Assembly (NCBI RefSeq): GCF_002858765.1 | Contig: NZ_PJRP01000012.1 | Span: forward strand, 1-64,000 | DNA: 64,000 bases | Direction: 5' to 3' | Source: Cupriavidus pauculus | GTDB lineage: Bacteria; Pseudomonadota; Gammaproteobacteria; Burkholderiales; Burkholderiaceae | In this document: positions 17,335 through 26,337 of the stretch, in pieces | How the letters are laid out: every line of letters begins with the position of its first letter | Position numbering within the stretch: the first letter of the stretch is position 1 | Program-made: the position numbers and the translations under genes | The notes under the pieces: model-generated | What the model saw: the letters and a program-made list of their open reading frames with translations, nothing else | What the model was told of the DNA's origin: nothing | The model's database searches: none

Positions 17335-18630
17335 ATGTCCAACGCCCCCGCGCTGCCGGCCGACGAGCCGGATACCGTCTTTCGTGATCCCGCCTTCCGG
17401 CATTTCTGGTTTGCCCGGCTCTGCACCACCATTGGCTACCAGATCTTCACCGTGGCCGTGGGCTGGCAGATGTACGACCTGACACGCGATCCGTTCATGC
17501 TGGGCATGGTGGGGCTGGTGCAGTTCCTGCCGTCCATCGTGCTGCTGCTGATGTCCGGACACGTGGCAGACCGCTTCGACCGCCGCATCATCGTGCGGAC
17601 CTGCCAGATGCTGGAAGCCGTGATCGCGGCGTCGATGGCCGTGGCCAGTTTCTCGGGCTGGGTCACCAGCGAGCACATCTTCTTTTTCGTGGCGGCCATT
17701 GGCGGCTGCCGGGCCTTCGAGACCCCCACGCTGCAGGCGCTGCTGCCCAGCGTGGTCACGCCCCGCCAGTTGCCGCGTGCCGTTGCGCTGGCCAGTTCGG
17801 CCGCGCAGACTGCCATCATCATCGGCCCGGCGCTGGGCGGGTTTGCCTATGTGGCGGGTGCGGGCGTGGTCTACACGATCAGTGCCGTGCTGTTTGCCAT
17901 CGCCGCAGTGCTGGTGTTCACGCTGAAGCTGCGCCAGGCCGCGCAGCGCCTGACCGCGCCGGTCAGCATCAAGACGCTGTTCGCCGGCTTTGCCTATATC
18001 CGCGGCCACCAGGTGCTGCTGGGCGCGGTGTCGCTGGACCTGTTCGCGGTACTGCTGGGCGGCGCCACGGCCCTGCTGCCGATCTATGCGCGCGACATCC
18101 TGCACACCGGCCCGTGGGGCCTGGGCCTGCTGCGATCGTCGCCGGCCATCGGGGCGCTGGTGACGGCGCTCTGGCTGGCCCGGCATCCGCTGAACCGCCG
18201 CGTGGGCCGCGTGATGTTTGGCGCGGTGGCCATTTTTGGCGTGGCAACGATGGTGTTCGGTGTGTCGAAGTGGCTGCCGTTGTCGATGGCCGCACTGGTG
18301 GTGCTGGGCGCGTCGGACATGATCAGCGTGGTCGTGCGCCAGACGCTGGTGCAGCTCGATACCCCTGACGACATGCGCGGCCGCGTGGGCGCCGTCAATT
18401 CGGTCTTCATCGGCGCATCCAACCAGCTTGGCGAGTTCGAGTCGGGGGTCACGGCCGCGCTGCTCGGGCCGGTGGGTGCGGTGCTGCTGGGCGGCGCCGG
18501 CACGATCCTGGTGGTGGCGGCCTGGATGAAACTGTTCCCAATGCTGACCAACCGCGACCGCCTGCACGACCATCCGACCGGCCCCCAGGCGTCGGATGGT
18601 GCCGGAAACAAGGCGGCGCCGGCGCGCTGA
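17335..18630 (+). CDS. MFS exporter, EntS/MFS_3 type
   Basis: 431 aa with about 12 membrane segments; the start is ATG 17335. Typical elements include GHVADRFDRRIIVRTCQ (loop 2-3 MFS motif) and DMRGRVGAVNSVFIGASNQLGEFESG near residue 350, as in EntS-like exporters. Substrate is unknown; EntS exports siderophores but many relatives are unassigned, and no siderophore genes are nearby. A terminator follows at once. Confidence 0.85.
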   Translation: MSNAPALPADEPDTVFRDPAFRHFWFARLCTTIGYQIFTVAVGWQMYDLTRDPFMLGMVGLVQFLPSIVLLLMSGHVADRFDRRIIVRTCQMLEAVIAASMAVASFSGWVTSEHIFFFVAAIGGCRAFETPTLQALLPSVVTPRQLPRAVALASSAAQTAIIIGPALGGFAYVAGAGVVYTISAVLFAIAAVLVFTLKLRQAAQRLTAPVSIKTLFAGFAYIRGHQVLLGAVSLDLFAVLLGGATALLPIYARDILHTGPWGLGLLRSSPAIGALVTALWLARHPLNRRVGRVMFGAVAIFGVATMVFGVSKWLPLSMAALVVLGASDMISVVVRQTLVQLDTPDDMRGRVGAVNSVFIGASNQLGEFESGVTAALLGPVGAVLLGGAGTILVVAAWMKLFPMLTNRDRLHDHPTGPQASDGAGNKAAPAR

Positions 18631-18651
18631 TTCCGCGCGACACGAACCATC

Positions 18652-18674
18652 AAAGGGCGGCCTGGCCGCCCTTT
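18652..18674 (+). terminator. terminator after the MFS gene
   Basis: AAAGGGCGG (18652-18660) pairs with CCGCCCTTT (18666-18674), with a 5-nt loop and a T-run. Confidence 0.85.
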
Positions 18675-18710
18675 TTGCATGCTGGAGTGCACCCCGGACG
18701 TACCCCCGAG

Positions 18711-18726
18711 CGTACCCGTTTCTGCG
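18711..18726 (+). repeat. distal iteron copy 4
   Basis: Exact CGTACCCGTTTCTGCG, intergenic, between the MFS terminator and the AraC gene. It is the only forward copy beyond 10.2 kb. Confidence 0.9.
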
Positions 18727-18798
18727 GCGCCGCAAACCGTGCGGAGGCGGGCTCACACGGCCATCCGCAGGCAAGCCGGATTGGATTAGAGTCACACC

Positions 18799-19695
18799 AT
18801 GGCAGACACCCTTCAGCCGCTCACCGACAACGCTGTGTTTTCCGCGCTCGCACAATCGCGTGCGTCGCTGGAGCGCGCTTGCGTGCTGGGCGATGGCCTG
18901 GGGCTGGCGCTCTGGCGCAACCGCCACGACGACACCGCCTACGCCCAGCCTGGGCACCACACGATGTCGGTGTACCTGGAAGGCGGCTATTCCACCTATC
19001 GCCGCGACGCGCCGGATCGCAAGGGTGGCCCCGACCGCCTGTGCCTGCTGCCGGCCGGGCACGAATCGGCCTGGCATGTGGGCGGCACGCAGCGCTTCCT
19101 GCATCTCTATTTCCAGCCGGAACACCTGGCCTGGCATTGCGTGCGCGTACTTGATGCGGAGCCCCGGGCCCTGCAATTGCAGGACCGGCTGTTCGCCGAG
19201 GATGCAGGGCTGGTGGCCCTGTCGCGCCAGCTGGTGGCGCTCGACTGGCAGGACCCGGACAGCCGCATGGTCGGTAACGCGATGGCGCACCAGGCCGTGA
19301 CCCACCTGCTGCTGTCGCACGGTGCGCGCAAGCCCTCGACGAACTGGCGCGGCGGGTTGTCGGCGCAGGCCAGACGCCACGTGGCGGACTGGATTCATGC
19401 CCACCCTGCCGAAAATCCGACCCTGGGCGCGCTGGCCGCATTGGCCGGCCTGTCGGAATTCCACTTCGCGCGGATGTTCCGGGTCTCGTTCGGCATGGCG
19501 CCGCACGCCTGGGTCATGCGGGCGCGGCTCGACCGCGCGCGTTCGCTGCTGGACGACGGCCGGCTGTCGCTGCAGCAGGTGGCCAGCCGCGCCGGCTTTG
19601 CCTCGGCCAGCCATTTCAGCAACCGCTTTCGCGGGGCCTTCGGCGTCACGCCGGGCCAATGGCGCGCGGCGGCAGGAATTTCCGGCAAGTTGTAA
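18799..19695 (+). CDS. AraC-family transcriptional regulator
   Basis: 298 aa. The N-terminal sensor part (about 1-190) is cupin-like and unassigned. The C-terminal part has two helix-turn-helix motifs: LGALAALAGLSEFHFARMFRVSFGMAPHAWV and LQQVASRAGFASASHFSNRFRGAFGVTPGQWR. No ligand can be inferred. Its target may be the upstream MFS gene or the downstream channel. Confidence 0.9.
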   Translation: MADTLQPLTDNAVFSALAQSRASLERACVLGDGLGLALWRNRHDDTAYAQPGHHTMSVYLEGGYSTYRRDAPDRKGGPDRLCLLPAGHESAWHVGGTQRFLHLYFQPEHLAWHCVRVLDAEPRALQLQDRLFAEDAGLVALSRQLVALDWQDPDSRMVGNAMAHQAVTHLLLSHGARKPSTNWRGGLSAQARRHVADWIHAHPAENPTLGALAALAGLSEFHFARMFRVSFGMAPHAWVMRARLDRARSLLDDGRLSLQQVASRAGFASASHFSNRFRGAFGVTPGQWRAAAGISGKL

Positions 19696-19789
19696 ATCCT
19701 GCACACCGAGCGCTCTATCGGCTGCGGTTGTGATGCCCAAGGTGCGTCAACGGGGTCATCCCCGGCAGCCGTTGCGCTGCCGGGCCCCA

Positions 19790-19805
19790 CGCAGAAACGG
19801 GTACG
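19790..19805 (-). repeat. distal iteron copy 5
   Basis: Reverse-strand exact CGTACCCGTTTCTGCG, between the AraC gene and the MscS-type gene. Confidence 0.9.
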
Positions 19806-19879
19806 CTTTTGCCGCCCGTGTGCTGCGGCTGGCACGTCCTTCGCAAGTTTTTCGGGGTCTGACGCCCGGAGCCGAACGC

Positions 19880-20812
19880 ATGGACCTGAACCTCATCGAC
19901 CACGCTAAGCTGGAAGCCACCTGGGCCTACCTGACCCAGTTCGCCGTCAGCCAGGGCCTGAATTGTATGGCCGCCCTGACCATCCTGATCATCGGATGGT
20001 GGCTGTCCGCGCGGGCCGCCCGGGGGCTGCGGCAGACGCTGCAGCACACCCATGTCGACGATACGCTTCGGCCCATGCTGGCCAGCATCGTGCAATGGGT
20101 GATCCGCGTGCTGACCGTGGTGCTGGTGCTGTCGCAGTTCGGTGTGCAGACGGCCAGCATCATCGCGATGCTTGGCGCGGCCGGGCTGGCCATTGGCCTG
20201 GCGCTACAGGGCACGCTGCAGAACATCGCGGCGGGCATCATGCTGGTGCTGCTACGGCCGTTTCGCGTGGGCCAGTACATCGACGCGCAGGGCGTGGCGG
20301 GTACGGTGCGCGAGACCGGTCTCTTCATGACCGAACTGCAGACGTTCGATGGCGTATGCCTGCGCGTGCCCAACGGCAAGATCTGGGGCAGCGCGATCAT
20401 AAACTACAGCGAGAATCCCACCCGCCGCATGGACATGGAGGTCACTGTGACCTTCGACAGCCAGATCCAGGCCGGTCTGGATGCACTGGCCGCCATGCTC
20501 GACAGCGAAAAGCGCCTGCTGCCGCAGCCGAAGCGCGAAGTCATGGCGGTGCGCTACACCGAGCGCGGCGTCACGCTGAACGCGCGCTACTGGACGTCGA
20601 ACGACGATTTCTGGAGCGTGCAGTTTGGGCTTTACGCCAAATTGAAAGCCACGGTCGAAGGGGCCGGGTGCCGCATTGCCGTGCCGGTGCAGGAAGTGCG
20701 CGTGCCGGAGTTGGACGATGCCGACATGGCCGATACCGCCGAAGCCGGCCAGGGCGACGCCCGTGGCAGGGCCTATCGGGCAAGGCCGCCGGGGTCGGGA
20801 CGGCCGAATTGA
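19880..20812 (+). CDS. small-conductance mechanosensitive channel, MscS family
   Basis: 310 aa from the ATG at 19880; longer frames overlap the AraC gene. The N-terminal membrane helices are followed by the pore helix segment LGAAGLAIGLALQGTLQNIAAGIMLVLLRPFRVGQYID, whose Gly/Ala packing pattern is typical of TM3a and beta-domain entry. The cytoplasmic vestibule follows (RVPNGKIWGSAIINYS). It is of minimal MscS size with a polar tail. It should release solutes on hypo-osmotic shock. Confidence 0.9.
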   Translation: MDLNLIDHAKLEATWAYLTQFAVSQGLNCMAALTILIIGWWLSARAARGLRQTLQHTHVDDTLRPMLASIVQWVIRVLTVVLVLSQFGVQTASIIAMLGAAGLAIGLALQGTLQNIAAGIMLVLLRPFRVGQYIDAQGVAGTVRETGLFMTELQTFDGVCLRVPNGKIWGSAIINYSENPTRRMDMEVTVTFDSQIQAGLDALAAMLDSEKRLLPQPKREVMAVRYTERGVTLNARYWTSNDDFWSVQFGLYAKLKATVEGAGCRIAVPVQEVRVPELDDADMADTAEAGQGDARGRAYRARPPGSGRPN

Positions 20813-20827
20813 GGCGAGAGGCAGGCA

Positions 20828-20843
20828 CGCAGAAACGGGTACG
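20828..20843 (-). repeat. distal iteron copy 6
   Basis: Reverse-strand exact CGTACCCGTTTCTGCG, 15 bases after the MscS-type stop. Confidence 0.9.
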
Positions 20844-20865
20844 CTTTTCTGATTTCCCGGTGGTT

Positions 20866-20899
20866 TCTCCCCCTCTTCCACAAGTGGGAGAGGGGGAGA
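20866..20899. terminator. CCCTCT-type hairpin between convergent genes
   Basis: 20866-20880 pairs with 20885-20899 with one mismatch. It lies between the MscS-type gene and the convergent edd end. It belongs to the same CCCTCTCCC/GGGAGAGGG hairpin family as 29580-29606, 29643-29667 and 58438-58468. Confidence 0.6.
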
Positions 20900-20902
20900 C
20901 GC

Positions 20903-22729
20903 TCAGCCCTCGTCCGCGAACAGCGAACACGCCCCCGTTTCGGCCGTTCCTACATGCTTGCGGAAGCCGCCGAACAGGTCGCGACCCACGCCGTGGCGGT
21001 TGGCCGTCAGGTCGGGCACGTCGTGGGTGCGGGCCGCCCAATCGGCATCGCTGACCTTCACGGTCAGTACGCCGGCCGGCGCGTCCACCAGCACGAGGTC
21101 ACCGGTGCGTACCCGGCCGATGGGGCCGCCCGCCAATGCCTCGGGGCACACGTGGATGGCGGCGGGCACCTTGCCCGATGCGCCCGACATGCGCCCGTCC
21201 GTGACGAGCGCCACATGAAACCCGCGATCCTGCAGCAGCGTCAGCGTGGGCGTGAGCTTGTGCAGTTCGGGCATGCCGCAGGCGGCCGGCCCCTGCCACG
21301 GCAGCACCGCCACGAAATCGCGCTCCAGTTCGCCGCGCTTGAAGGCGTCCAGCACGTCGTCCTGGTGATGGAACACGATGGCCGGCGCCTCCACCACCTG
21401 GTGCTCGGGCTTGACCGCCGATGTCTTGATCACGCAGCGGCCCAGCTTGCCGTCCAGCAGCTTGATGCCGCCGTCGGGCGCGAACGGCGCTTCGGCCGTG
21501 CGCACGATGGTGTCGTCGAGGGACTTTTCCGGGCCGTCGACCCATGTCAGCTTGCCATCGCGCAGGGCGGGCTCGCGCATGTAGTGGGCGAGCCCACGGC
21601 CGGCCACCGTGTTCACGTCGTCATGCAGCAACCCAAGCGACAGCAGGCCGCGGATCACCAGCGACAGCCCGCCGGCCGCCTGGAACTGGTTCACGTCGGC
21701 CTTGCCGTTTGGGTACACGCGCGCCAGCAGCGGCACGGTGGCGGACAGTTCGTGGAAGTCGTCCCACGTCAGCTGGATGCCGGCCACGCGGGCCATGGCG
21801 ATCAGGTGCAGCGTATGGTTGGTGGACCCACCCGTGGCCACCAGTCCGACGATGCCGTTCACGAACGCGCGTTCGTCCAGTACCTCGGCAATCGGCGTGT
21901 AGCGTTCGCCGCCGTGCACCAGGCGCAGCGCTTGGCGGGCCGATTCGCGCGTCAGCGCCTCGCGCAGCGGTGTGTTCGGATTGATGAAGGCCGTGCCCGG
22001 CAGGTGCAGGCCCATGATTTCCATGAGCATCTGGTTCGAGTTGGCCGTGCCGTAGAACGTGCAGGTGCCGGGGCCGTGATAGGACTTTGTCTCGGCCTCG
22101 AGCAGGCCGGCGCGGTCGATCTTGCCTTCGGCATAGAGCTGGCGGATGTGGGCCTTCTCGTCGTTGCTCATGCCCGTGGTCATCGGGCCGCCGGGGACGA
22201 ACACGGCGGGCAGGTGCCCGAACGAGAGAGCGCCCATCACCAGCCCGGGCACGATCTTGTCGCATACGCCCAGACACAGCACGCCGTCGAACATCTGGTG
22301 CGACAGCGCCACGGCGGTGGCCATGGCGATCACGTCGCGCGAGAACAGCGACAGGTCCATGCCGTCCTGCCCTTGCGTCACCCCATCGCACATGGCGGGC
22401 GTGCCGCCAGCGAACTGCGCGGTGCCGCCCGCTTCAAGCGCGGCTTCCTTGAGCCATTGCGGGTAGGCCTGCAGCGGCTGGTGGGCCGACAGCATGTCGT
22501 TGTAGGCCGACACGATGGCCAGGTTGGGCCGTTCCTGTGCCTTCAGCCGGATCTTGGCATCGTCGGGCATGGCGGCCACGGCATGGGCCAGGTTGGTACA
22601 CGAAATGTTGGCGCGCTCGACCTTCTGGCCGGCCATGGCGCGGGTACGGCCCAGATAGGCCTGGCGGGTGGTGGCGCTGCGGGTCACGATGCGAGCCGTG
22701 ACCTTCTCCAGTACGGGGTGGCGGGGCAT
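20903..22729 (-). CDS. edd: 6-phosphogluconate dehydratase
   Basis: 608 aa from the ATG at 22729 (GGAG upstream). It is the first dedicated Entner-Doudoroff enzyme, converting 6-phosphogluconate to KDPG, and a 4Fe-4S IlvD/Edd family member. Conserved features seen are TPAMCDGVTQGQDGMDLSLFSRD, GVCDKIVPGLVMGAL, GPGTCTFYGTANSNQMLMEIMGLHLPG, ATGGSTNHTLHLIAMAR and the C-terminal VTDGRMSGASGKVPAAIHVCPEA. Cys residues in the second and third segments fit the cluster ligands. It is divergent from zwf across a 328-bp gap. The aldolase gene eda is not in this window. Confidence 0.96.
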   Translation of the reverse strand: MPRHPVLEKVTARIVTRSATTRQAYLGRTRAMAGQKVERANISCTNLAHAVAAMPDDAKIRLKAQERPNLAIVSAYNDMLSAHQPLQAYPQWLKEAALEAGGTAQFAGGTPAMCDGVTQGQDGMDLSLFSRDVIAMATAVALSHQMFDGVLCLGVCDKIVPGLVMGALSFGHLPAVFVPGGPMTTGMSNDEKAHIRQLYAEGKIDRAGLLEAETKSYHGPGTCTFYGTANSNQMLMEIMGLHLPGTAFINPNTPLREALTRESARQALRLVHGGERYTPIAEVLDERAFVNGIVGLVATGGSTNHTLHLIAMARVAGIQLTWDDFHELSATVPLLARVYPNGKADVNQFQAAGGLSLVIRGLLSLGLLHDDVNTVAGRGLAHYMREPALRDGKLTWVDGPEKSLDDTIVRTAEAPFAPDGGIKLLDGKLGRCVIKTSAVKPEHQVVEAPAIVFHHQDDVLDAFKRGELERDFVAVLPWQGPAACGMPELHKLTPTLTLLQDRGFHVALVTDGRMSGASGKVPAAIHVCPEALAGGPIGRVRTGDLVLVDAPAGVLTVKVSDADWAARTHDVPDLTANRHGVGRDLFGGFRKHVGTAETGACSLFADEG

Positions 22730-23057
22730 AAGCAGATCTCCTGTGGGGCGCTTTTCAGCGTAGCCGAAAAATCCGGACGTCACCGTCATCGCGGCGTCAT
22801 CGCCATTGGCTATCAGCAGGTGGGATCGATGATCGGCCAGGATGTTCCGCATCGGCTTTGGGTCACACCGGCGGCACGCAGAAATGGGTACGCCTATTCC
22901 GCCTGGCGGCGCCCGCGCCTGTCCAAGCGGCCATGAGTGACGTAACATCACTGGAACCAATGCGCCGCCCGGCGGCACTGAGTAGATGCCGGGGCGCGCA
23001 TTCCCCACGCATTCCGCACGCATCCGCGCGCAGCAAATATCCCGCAAGGAGCCCAGG
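22730..23057. promoter_or_regulatory. divergent edd / zwf control region
   Basis: 328 bp between two divergent Entner-Doudoroff genes, so promoters for both must lie here. It contains one iteron copy (22877-22892). I see no clear regulator operator. Confidence 0.55.
22877..22892 (-). repeat. distal iteron copy 7
   Basis: Reverse-strand CGTACCCATTTCTGCG in the edd/zwf divergent region. Confidence 0.9.
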
Positions 23058-24512
23058 GTGAGCATGCCCGATTTCGACATGGTGCTGTTTGGCGGCACCG
23101 GAGACCTGGCGCGGCGCAAGCTGCTGCCGTCCCTTTTTGACGCCCACCGCTGTGGCGTGCTGCATCCGTCGGCGCGCATCCTGGCCACCGGCAGCCATCC
23201 GCAGACCACCGAGCAGTACAAGGCCACGCTGGAAGACACCGTGCGCCCCGGCCTGGAACACGCGCCGCCCGAGGCCTGGGCATCGTTCCTGGACCGCATC
23301 TGCTACGTGCAGGCCGATGCGCGCCAGCCGGCCCACTTCGATGCGCTGGCCGAGAAGGTGCTGGCCCGCAAGCCCGAAGTGGTGGTCTGCTACCTGGCCA
23401 CCGCGCCGCACATCTTCGTCCCCATCTGCGAGCAACTGGCCCGCACCGGCCTGAACACGCCCAACGTGCGCGTGGTGCTGGAGAAGCCGCTTGGCCACGA
23501 CCTGGAGTCGTCCGAGGCCATCAACGCGGCCGTGGCGCAGTACTTTGCCGAGGACCAGATCTACCGGATCGATCACTACCTGGGCAAGGAATCGGTCCAG
23601 AACCTGATGGCGATCCGCTTCGGTAACGCGCTGTTCGAGCCGCTGTGGCGCCGCGAATGGGTGCAGGACGTGCAGATCACCATCGCCGAGGAACTGGGCG
23701 TGGAAACGCGCGGCGACTTCTACGACCGCACCGGCGCGCTGCGCGACATGGTGCAGAACCACCTGCTGCAGTTGCTGTGCATGGTGGCGATGGAGCCGCC
23801 GGCCAGTCTCAGCGAGGACGCGATCCGCGACGAGAAGATCAAGATCCTGAAGGCGCTCAAGCCGATCCAGCCGGCCGACGTGGCCGAGAAGACCGTGCGC
23901 GGCCAGTACCGCTCGGGCGCGATCGCCGGCAAGCCGGTGATGGGCTATCTGGAAGAGCAGGGCATTGCCGCCGACAGCCATACCGAAACCTTCGTGGCTA
24001 TCAAGGCCGAGATCGCCAACTGGCGCTGGGAGGGGGTGCCGTTCTACCTGCGCACGGGCAAGCGCATGCAGTCGCGCGTGGCCGAGATCGTGGTGCATTT
24101 CCGCGATGTGCCGCACGCCATCTTTCCCAAGCCGCTGGGTTTGTCGCCGCAGAACCGGCTGGTGATCCGGCTGCAGCCCGAGGAAAGCATCCGCCTGTAC
24201 TTCCTGGTCAAGCAGGCCGGCGACACGCTGGAACTGACGCCCACCTCGCTCGATCTCGACTTTGCCAATTCGTTCAAGACACGCCGCGCCGGGGCCTACG
24301 AGCGCCTGCTGCTGGACGTGATTCGCGGCCGGCTGGGCCTGTTCGTGCGGCGCGACGAGCAGGTGCAGGCGTGGCGCTGGGTCGAGCCGATCATCGATAC
24401 CTGGGACGCCAGCACCGTGCCGCCCAAGCAGTACACGGCCGGCACCTGGGGCCCGGCGGCGTCCACCGCGCTGATGTCGCGCGACGGCGCGCTCTGGCAC
24501 GAGGAAGTTTAA
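23058..24512 (+). CDS. zwf: glucose-6-phosphate dehydrogenase
   Basis: 484 aa from the GTG at 23058, chosen because AAGGAG lies 6 bases before it; the ATG at 23064 is also possible. It oxidises glucose 6-phosphate to the lactone. The Rossmann motif is FGGTGDLARRKLLP, and the active-site signature is RIDHYLGKESVQNLMAIRF, with the conserved His and Lys. Full length. It heads a zwf-pgl-glk run that supplies the Entner-Doudoroff pathway with edd. Confidence 0.96.
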   Translation: MSMPDFDMVLFGGTGDLARRKLLPSLFDAHRCGVLHPSARILATGSHPQTTEQYKATLEDTVRPGLEHAPPEAWASFLDRICYVQADARQPAHFDALAEKVLARKPEVVVCYLATAPHIFVPICEQLARTGLNTPNVRVVLEKPLGHDLESSEAINAAVAQYFAEDQIYRIDHYLGKESVQNLMAIRFGNALFEPLWRREWVQDVQITIAEELGVETRGDFYDRTGALRDMVQNHLLQLLCMVAMEPPASLSEDAIRDEKIKILKALKPIQPADVAEKTVRGQYRSGAIAGKPVMGYLEEQGIAADSHTETFVAIKAEIANWRWEGVPFYLRTGKRMQSRVAEIVVHFRDVPHAIFPKPLGLSPQNRLVIRLQPEESIRLYFLVKQAGDTLELTPTSLDLDFANSFKTRRAGAYERLLLDVIRGRLGLFVRRDEQVQAWRWVEPIIDTWDASTVPPKQYTAGTWGPAASTALMSRDGALWHEEV

Positions 24513-24520
24513 CGCCTGTC

Positions 24521-24575
24521 GAAGACCAAGCCCCAAGACCCAAGACCCAAGCCACAAGCCACAAGCCACAAGCCC
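24521..24575. repeat. short tandem repeats between zwf and pgl
   Basis: Copies of CCAAGAC are followed by about three copies of CACAAGC in a roughly 50-bp stretch. It is simple-sequence DNA that may vary in length and alter zwf-pgl spacing. Confidence 0.6.
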
Positions 24576-24617
24576 CGTTCCGAACCGATCCACCGCCGAC
24601 TGACAGGAGCCATTGCC

Positions 24618-25307
24618 ATGCGCCAGTTTGAACATGCCACGTTGATGGACCAGGCCGAGTCGCTGGCGATCTCGGTCAGCCACGCGCTGGAGCTCGTCGT
24701 CAAGGCCAAGGGCTGGGCCGTGCTGGCGGTGTCGGGCGGGAAGTCTCCGGTGCCGATGTTCGAGCGGCTGCGCTATCGCCCAATCCGCTGGGAAGCCGTG
24801 ACGGTCACGCTGGTGGATGAACGCGCGGTGCCGCCCGACCATCCCGACAGCAACGGGGCGCTGGTGCGCCACCACCTGCTGCGCGAAGGGGCCAGCGTGG
24901 CCGGCTGGGCGCCGCTGATCCGCGATGAGGCAGAGGCAGCCGCACCGCTGCAGGCGGTGCAGCGGCTCAACGCGTCGTTCCAGCAGCCCGATGTGGTGGT
25001 GCTGGGCATGGGCGACGACGGCCATACGGCGTCGCTGTTCCCCGACGCGCCCGAACTGCAGACTGCCCTGTCGGAGCCCGAACCGCGTTACCTGGTCACG
25101 CATCCGTCGATGGCGCCCCATGCCCGCGTGACGCTGAACCTGGCTGCGCTGCTGGCGGCCGAGCGCACGTTCCTGGCGATCACCGGCGATAAAAAGAACG
25201 CCGTGCTGGAGCGCGCGCTGCAGGCGCCCACGCCGGCGCTGCCGGTCAGCGTGGTGCTGGCGCGCCACCGGCGTGGCATCGATATCTTCCGGACCGAGGC
25301 GCAATGA
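24618..25307 (+). CDS. pgl: 6-phosphogluconolactonase
   Basis: 229 aa of the DevB type, which hydrolyses 6-phosphogluconolactone to 6-phosphogluconate between Zwf and Edd. Family segments seen are AVSGGKSPVPMFERL, VTVTLVDERAVPPDHPDSNGALVRHHLL and VVLGMGDDGHTASLFPDAPEL. AGGAG lies before the ATG. It lies 105 bases after zwf and 28 bases before glk, as one transcript. Confidence 0.95.
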   Translation: MRQFEHATLMDQAESLAISVSHALELVVKAKGWAVLAVSGGKSPVPMFERLRYRPIRWEAVTVTLVDERAVPPDHPDSNGALVRHHLLREGASVAGWAPLIRDEAEAAAPLQAVQRLNASFQQPDVVVLGMGDDGHTASLFPDAPELQTALSEPEPRYLVTHPSMAPHARVTLNLAALLAAERTFLAITGDKKNAVLERALQAPTPALPVSVVLARHRRGIDIFRTEAQ

Positions 25308-25335
25308 CGCGCCATTCCGCAACCTTGCTTCTGCC

Positions 25336-26319
25336 ATGACCTATCCGCGCCTGCTTGCCGATGTCGGTGGCACCAATGTCCGCTTCGCCCTGGAAACCGC
25401 GCCGATGCGAATTGGCAAGGTCACGGCCTACAAGGTCGCCGATCACGCGTCGCTGGAAGCGGCGATGCGGCTCTACATGTCGACGCTGGCCGATAGCGAG
25501 CGCCCCGGCCACGCGGCCATCGGCCTGGCCAACCCGGTGACCGGCGACCACGTCAAGCTGACCAACCACAACTGGGCGTTCTCGATCGAGGCCATGCGCC
25601 AGGCGCTGGGCCTGGAAACACTGGTGGCCATCAACGACTTCACGTCGCTGGCGCTGGCGCTGCCGCATCTGCCCGCTGGCGACCTCGTGCAGGTGCGCCC
25701 CGGCAGTGCCGTGGCCACCGCGCCGCGTGCGTTGATCGGGCCAGGCACGGGGCTGGGCGTGTCCGGGCTGGTTCCGGCGCCCGGTGGCGGTGCCGTGGCG
25801 CTGGCCGGCGAGGGCGGCCATATCGAGGTGATGCCTGTCACCGACGACGAATGGATCGCGTGGCGCGCGGCGCATGACCAGCTTGGCCGGGTGTCGGCCG
25901 AGCGCCTGTTGTCGGGCATGGGCCTCTCCCATATCCATGTCGCGCTGTCCGCAGAAATGGGTACGCTTCTTGCCGAACCGCTGACGCCGGCGCAAGTCAC
26001 GGAGGGCGCCCTGAAGCAGAATGACCCGCTGTGCCGCCGCGCTTTCGATGCCTTTTGCGGCCTGCTGGGTTCGGTGGCCGGCGATATCGCGCTGGTGCTT
26101 GGCGCGCGTGGCGGCGTGTATATCGGCGGCGGCATCGTGCCGCGCTTTGTCGATGCATTCCACGCCTCGCCGTTCAACGCGCGCTTTGTCGACAAGGGCC
26201 GCATGGGCCAGTACCTGGCCGATATCCCGGTCTACGTGATCGCGGCGGAATTCCCGGCGTTGCCCGGCCTGGCTCGCGCCCTGGCAGACCGGCTCGAAGG
26301 CGACATGCGCCGCGCTTAA
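25336..26319 (+). CDS. glk: glucokinase
   Basis: 327 aa ROK-independent bacterial Glk, which phosphorylates glucose with ATP. The phosphate loop is LLADVGGTNVRFAL. Sugar-binding and catalytic segments are AINDFTSLALALPHL (catalytic Asp), GPGTGLGVSGL and EGGHIEVMP; YIGGGIVPRF is near the C-terminus. The frame has a poor ribosome binding site and probably depends on pgl translation. Unusually, bases 25950-25965 are an exact reverse-strand iteron that encodes SAEMGT within a variable loop. Aligned from memory to E. coli Glk, this loop is about the same length, so the repeat is not an insertion. Confidence 0.95.
   Translation: MTYPRLLADVGGTNVRFALETAPMRIGKVTAYKVADHASLEAAMRLYMSTLADSERPGHAAIGLANPVTGDHVKLTNHNWAFSIEAMRQALGLETLVAINDFTSLALALPHLPAGDLVQVRPGSAVATAPRALIGPGTGLGVSGLVPAPGGGAVALAGEGGHIEVMPVTDDEWIAWRAAHDQLGRVSAERLLSGMGLSHIHVALSAEMGTLLAEPLTPAQVTEGALKQNDPLCRRAFDAFCGLLGSVAGDIALVLGARGGVYIGGGIVPRFVDAFHASPFNARFVDKGRMGQYLADIPVYVIAAEFPALPGLARALADRLEGDMRRA
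25950..25965 (-). repeat. distal iteron copy 8, inside glk
   Basis: Reverse-strand CGTACCCATTTCTGCG lying within the glk reading frame. It is the only copy inside a protein-coding gene outside the origin module. Confidence 0.9.
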
Positions 26320-26337
26320 TCCTGAATCCCGACGAAC

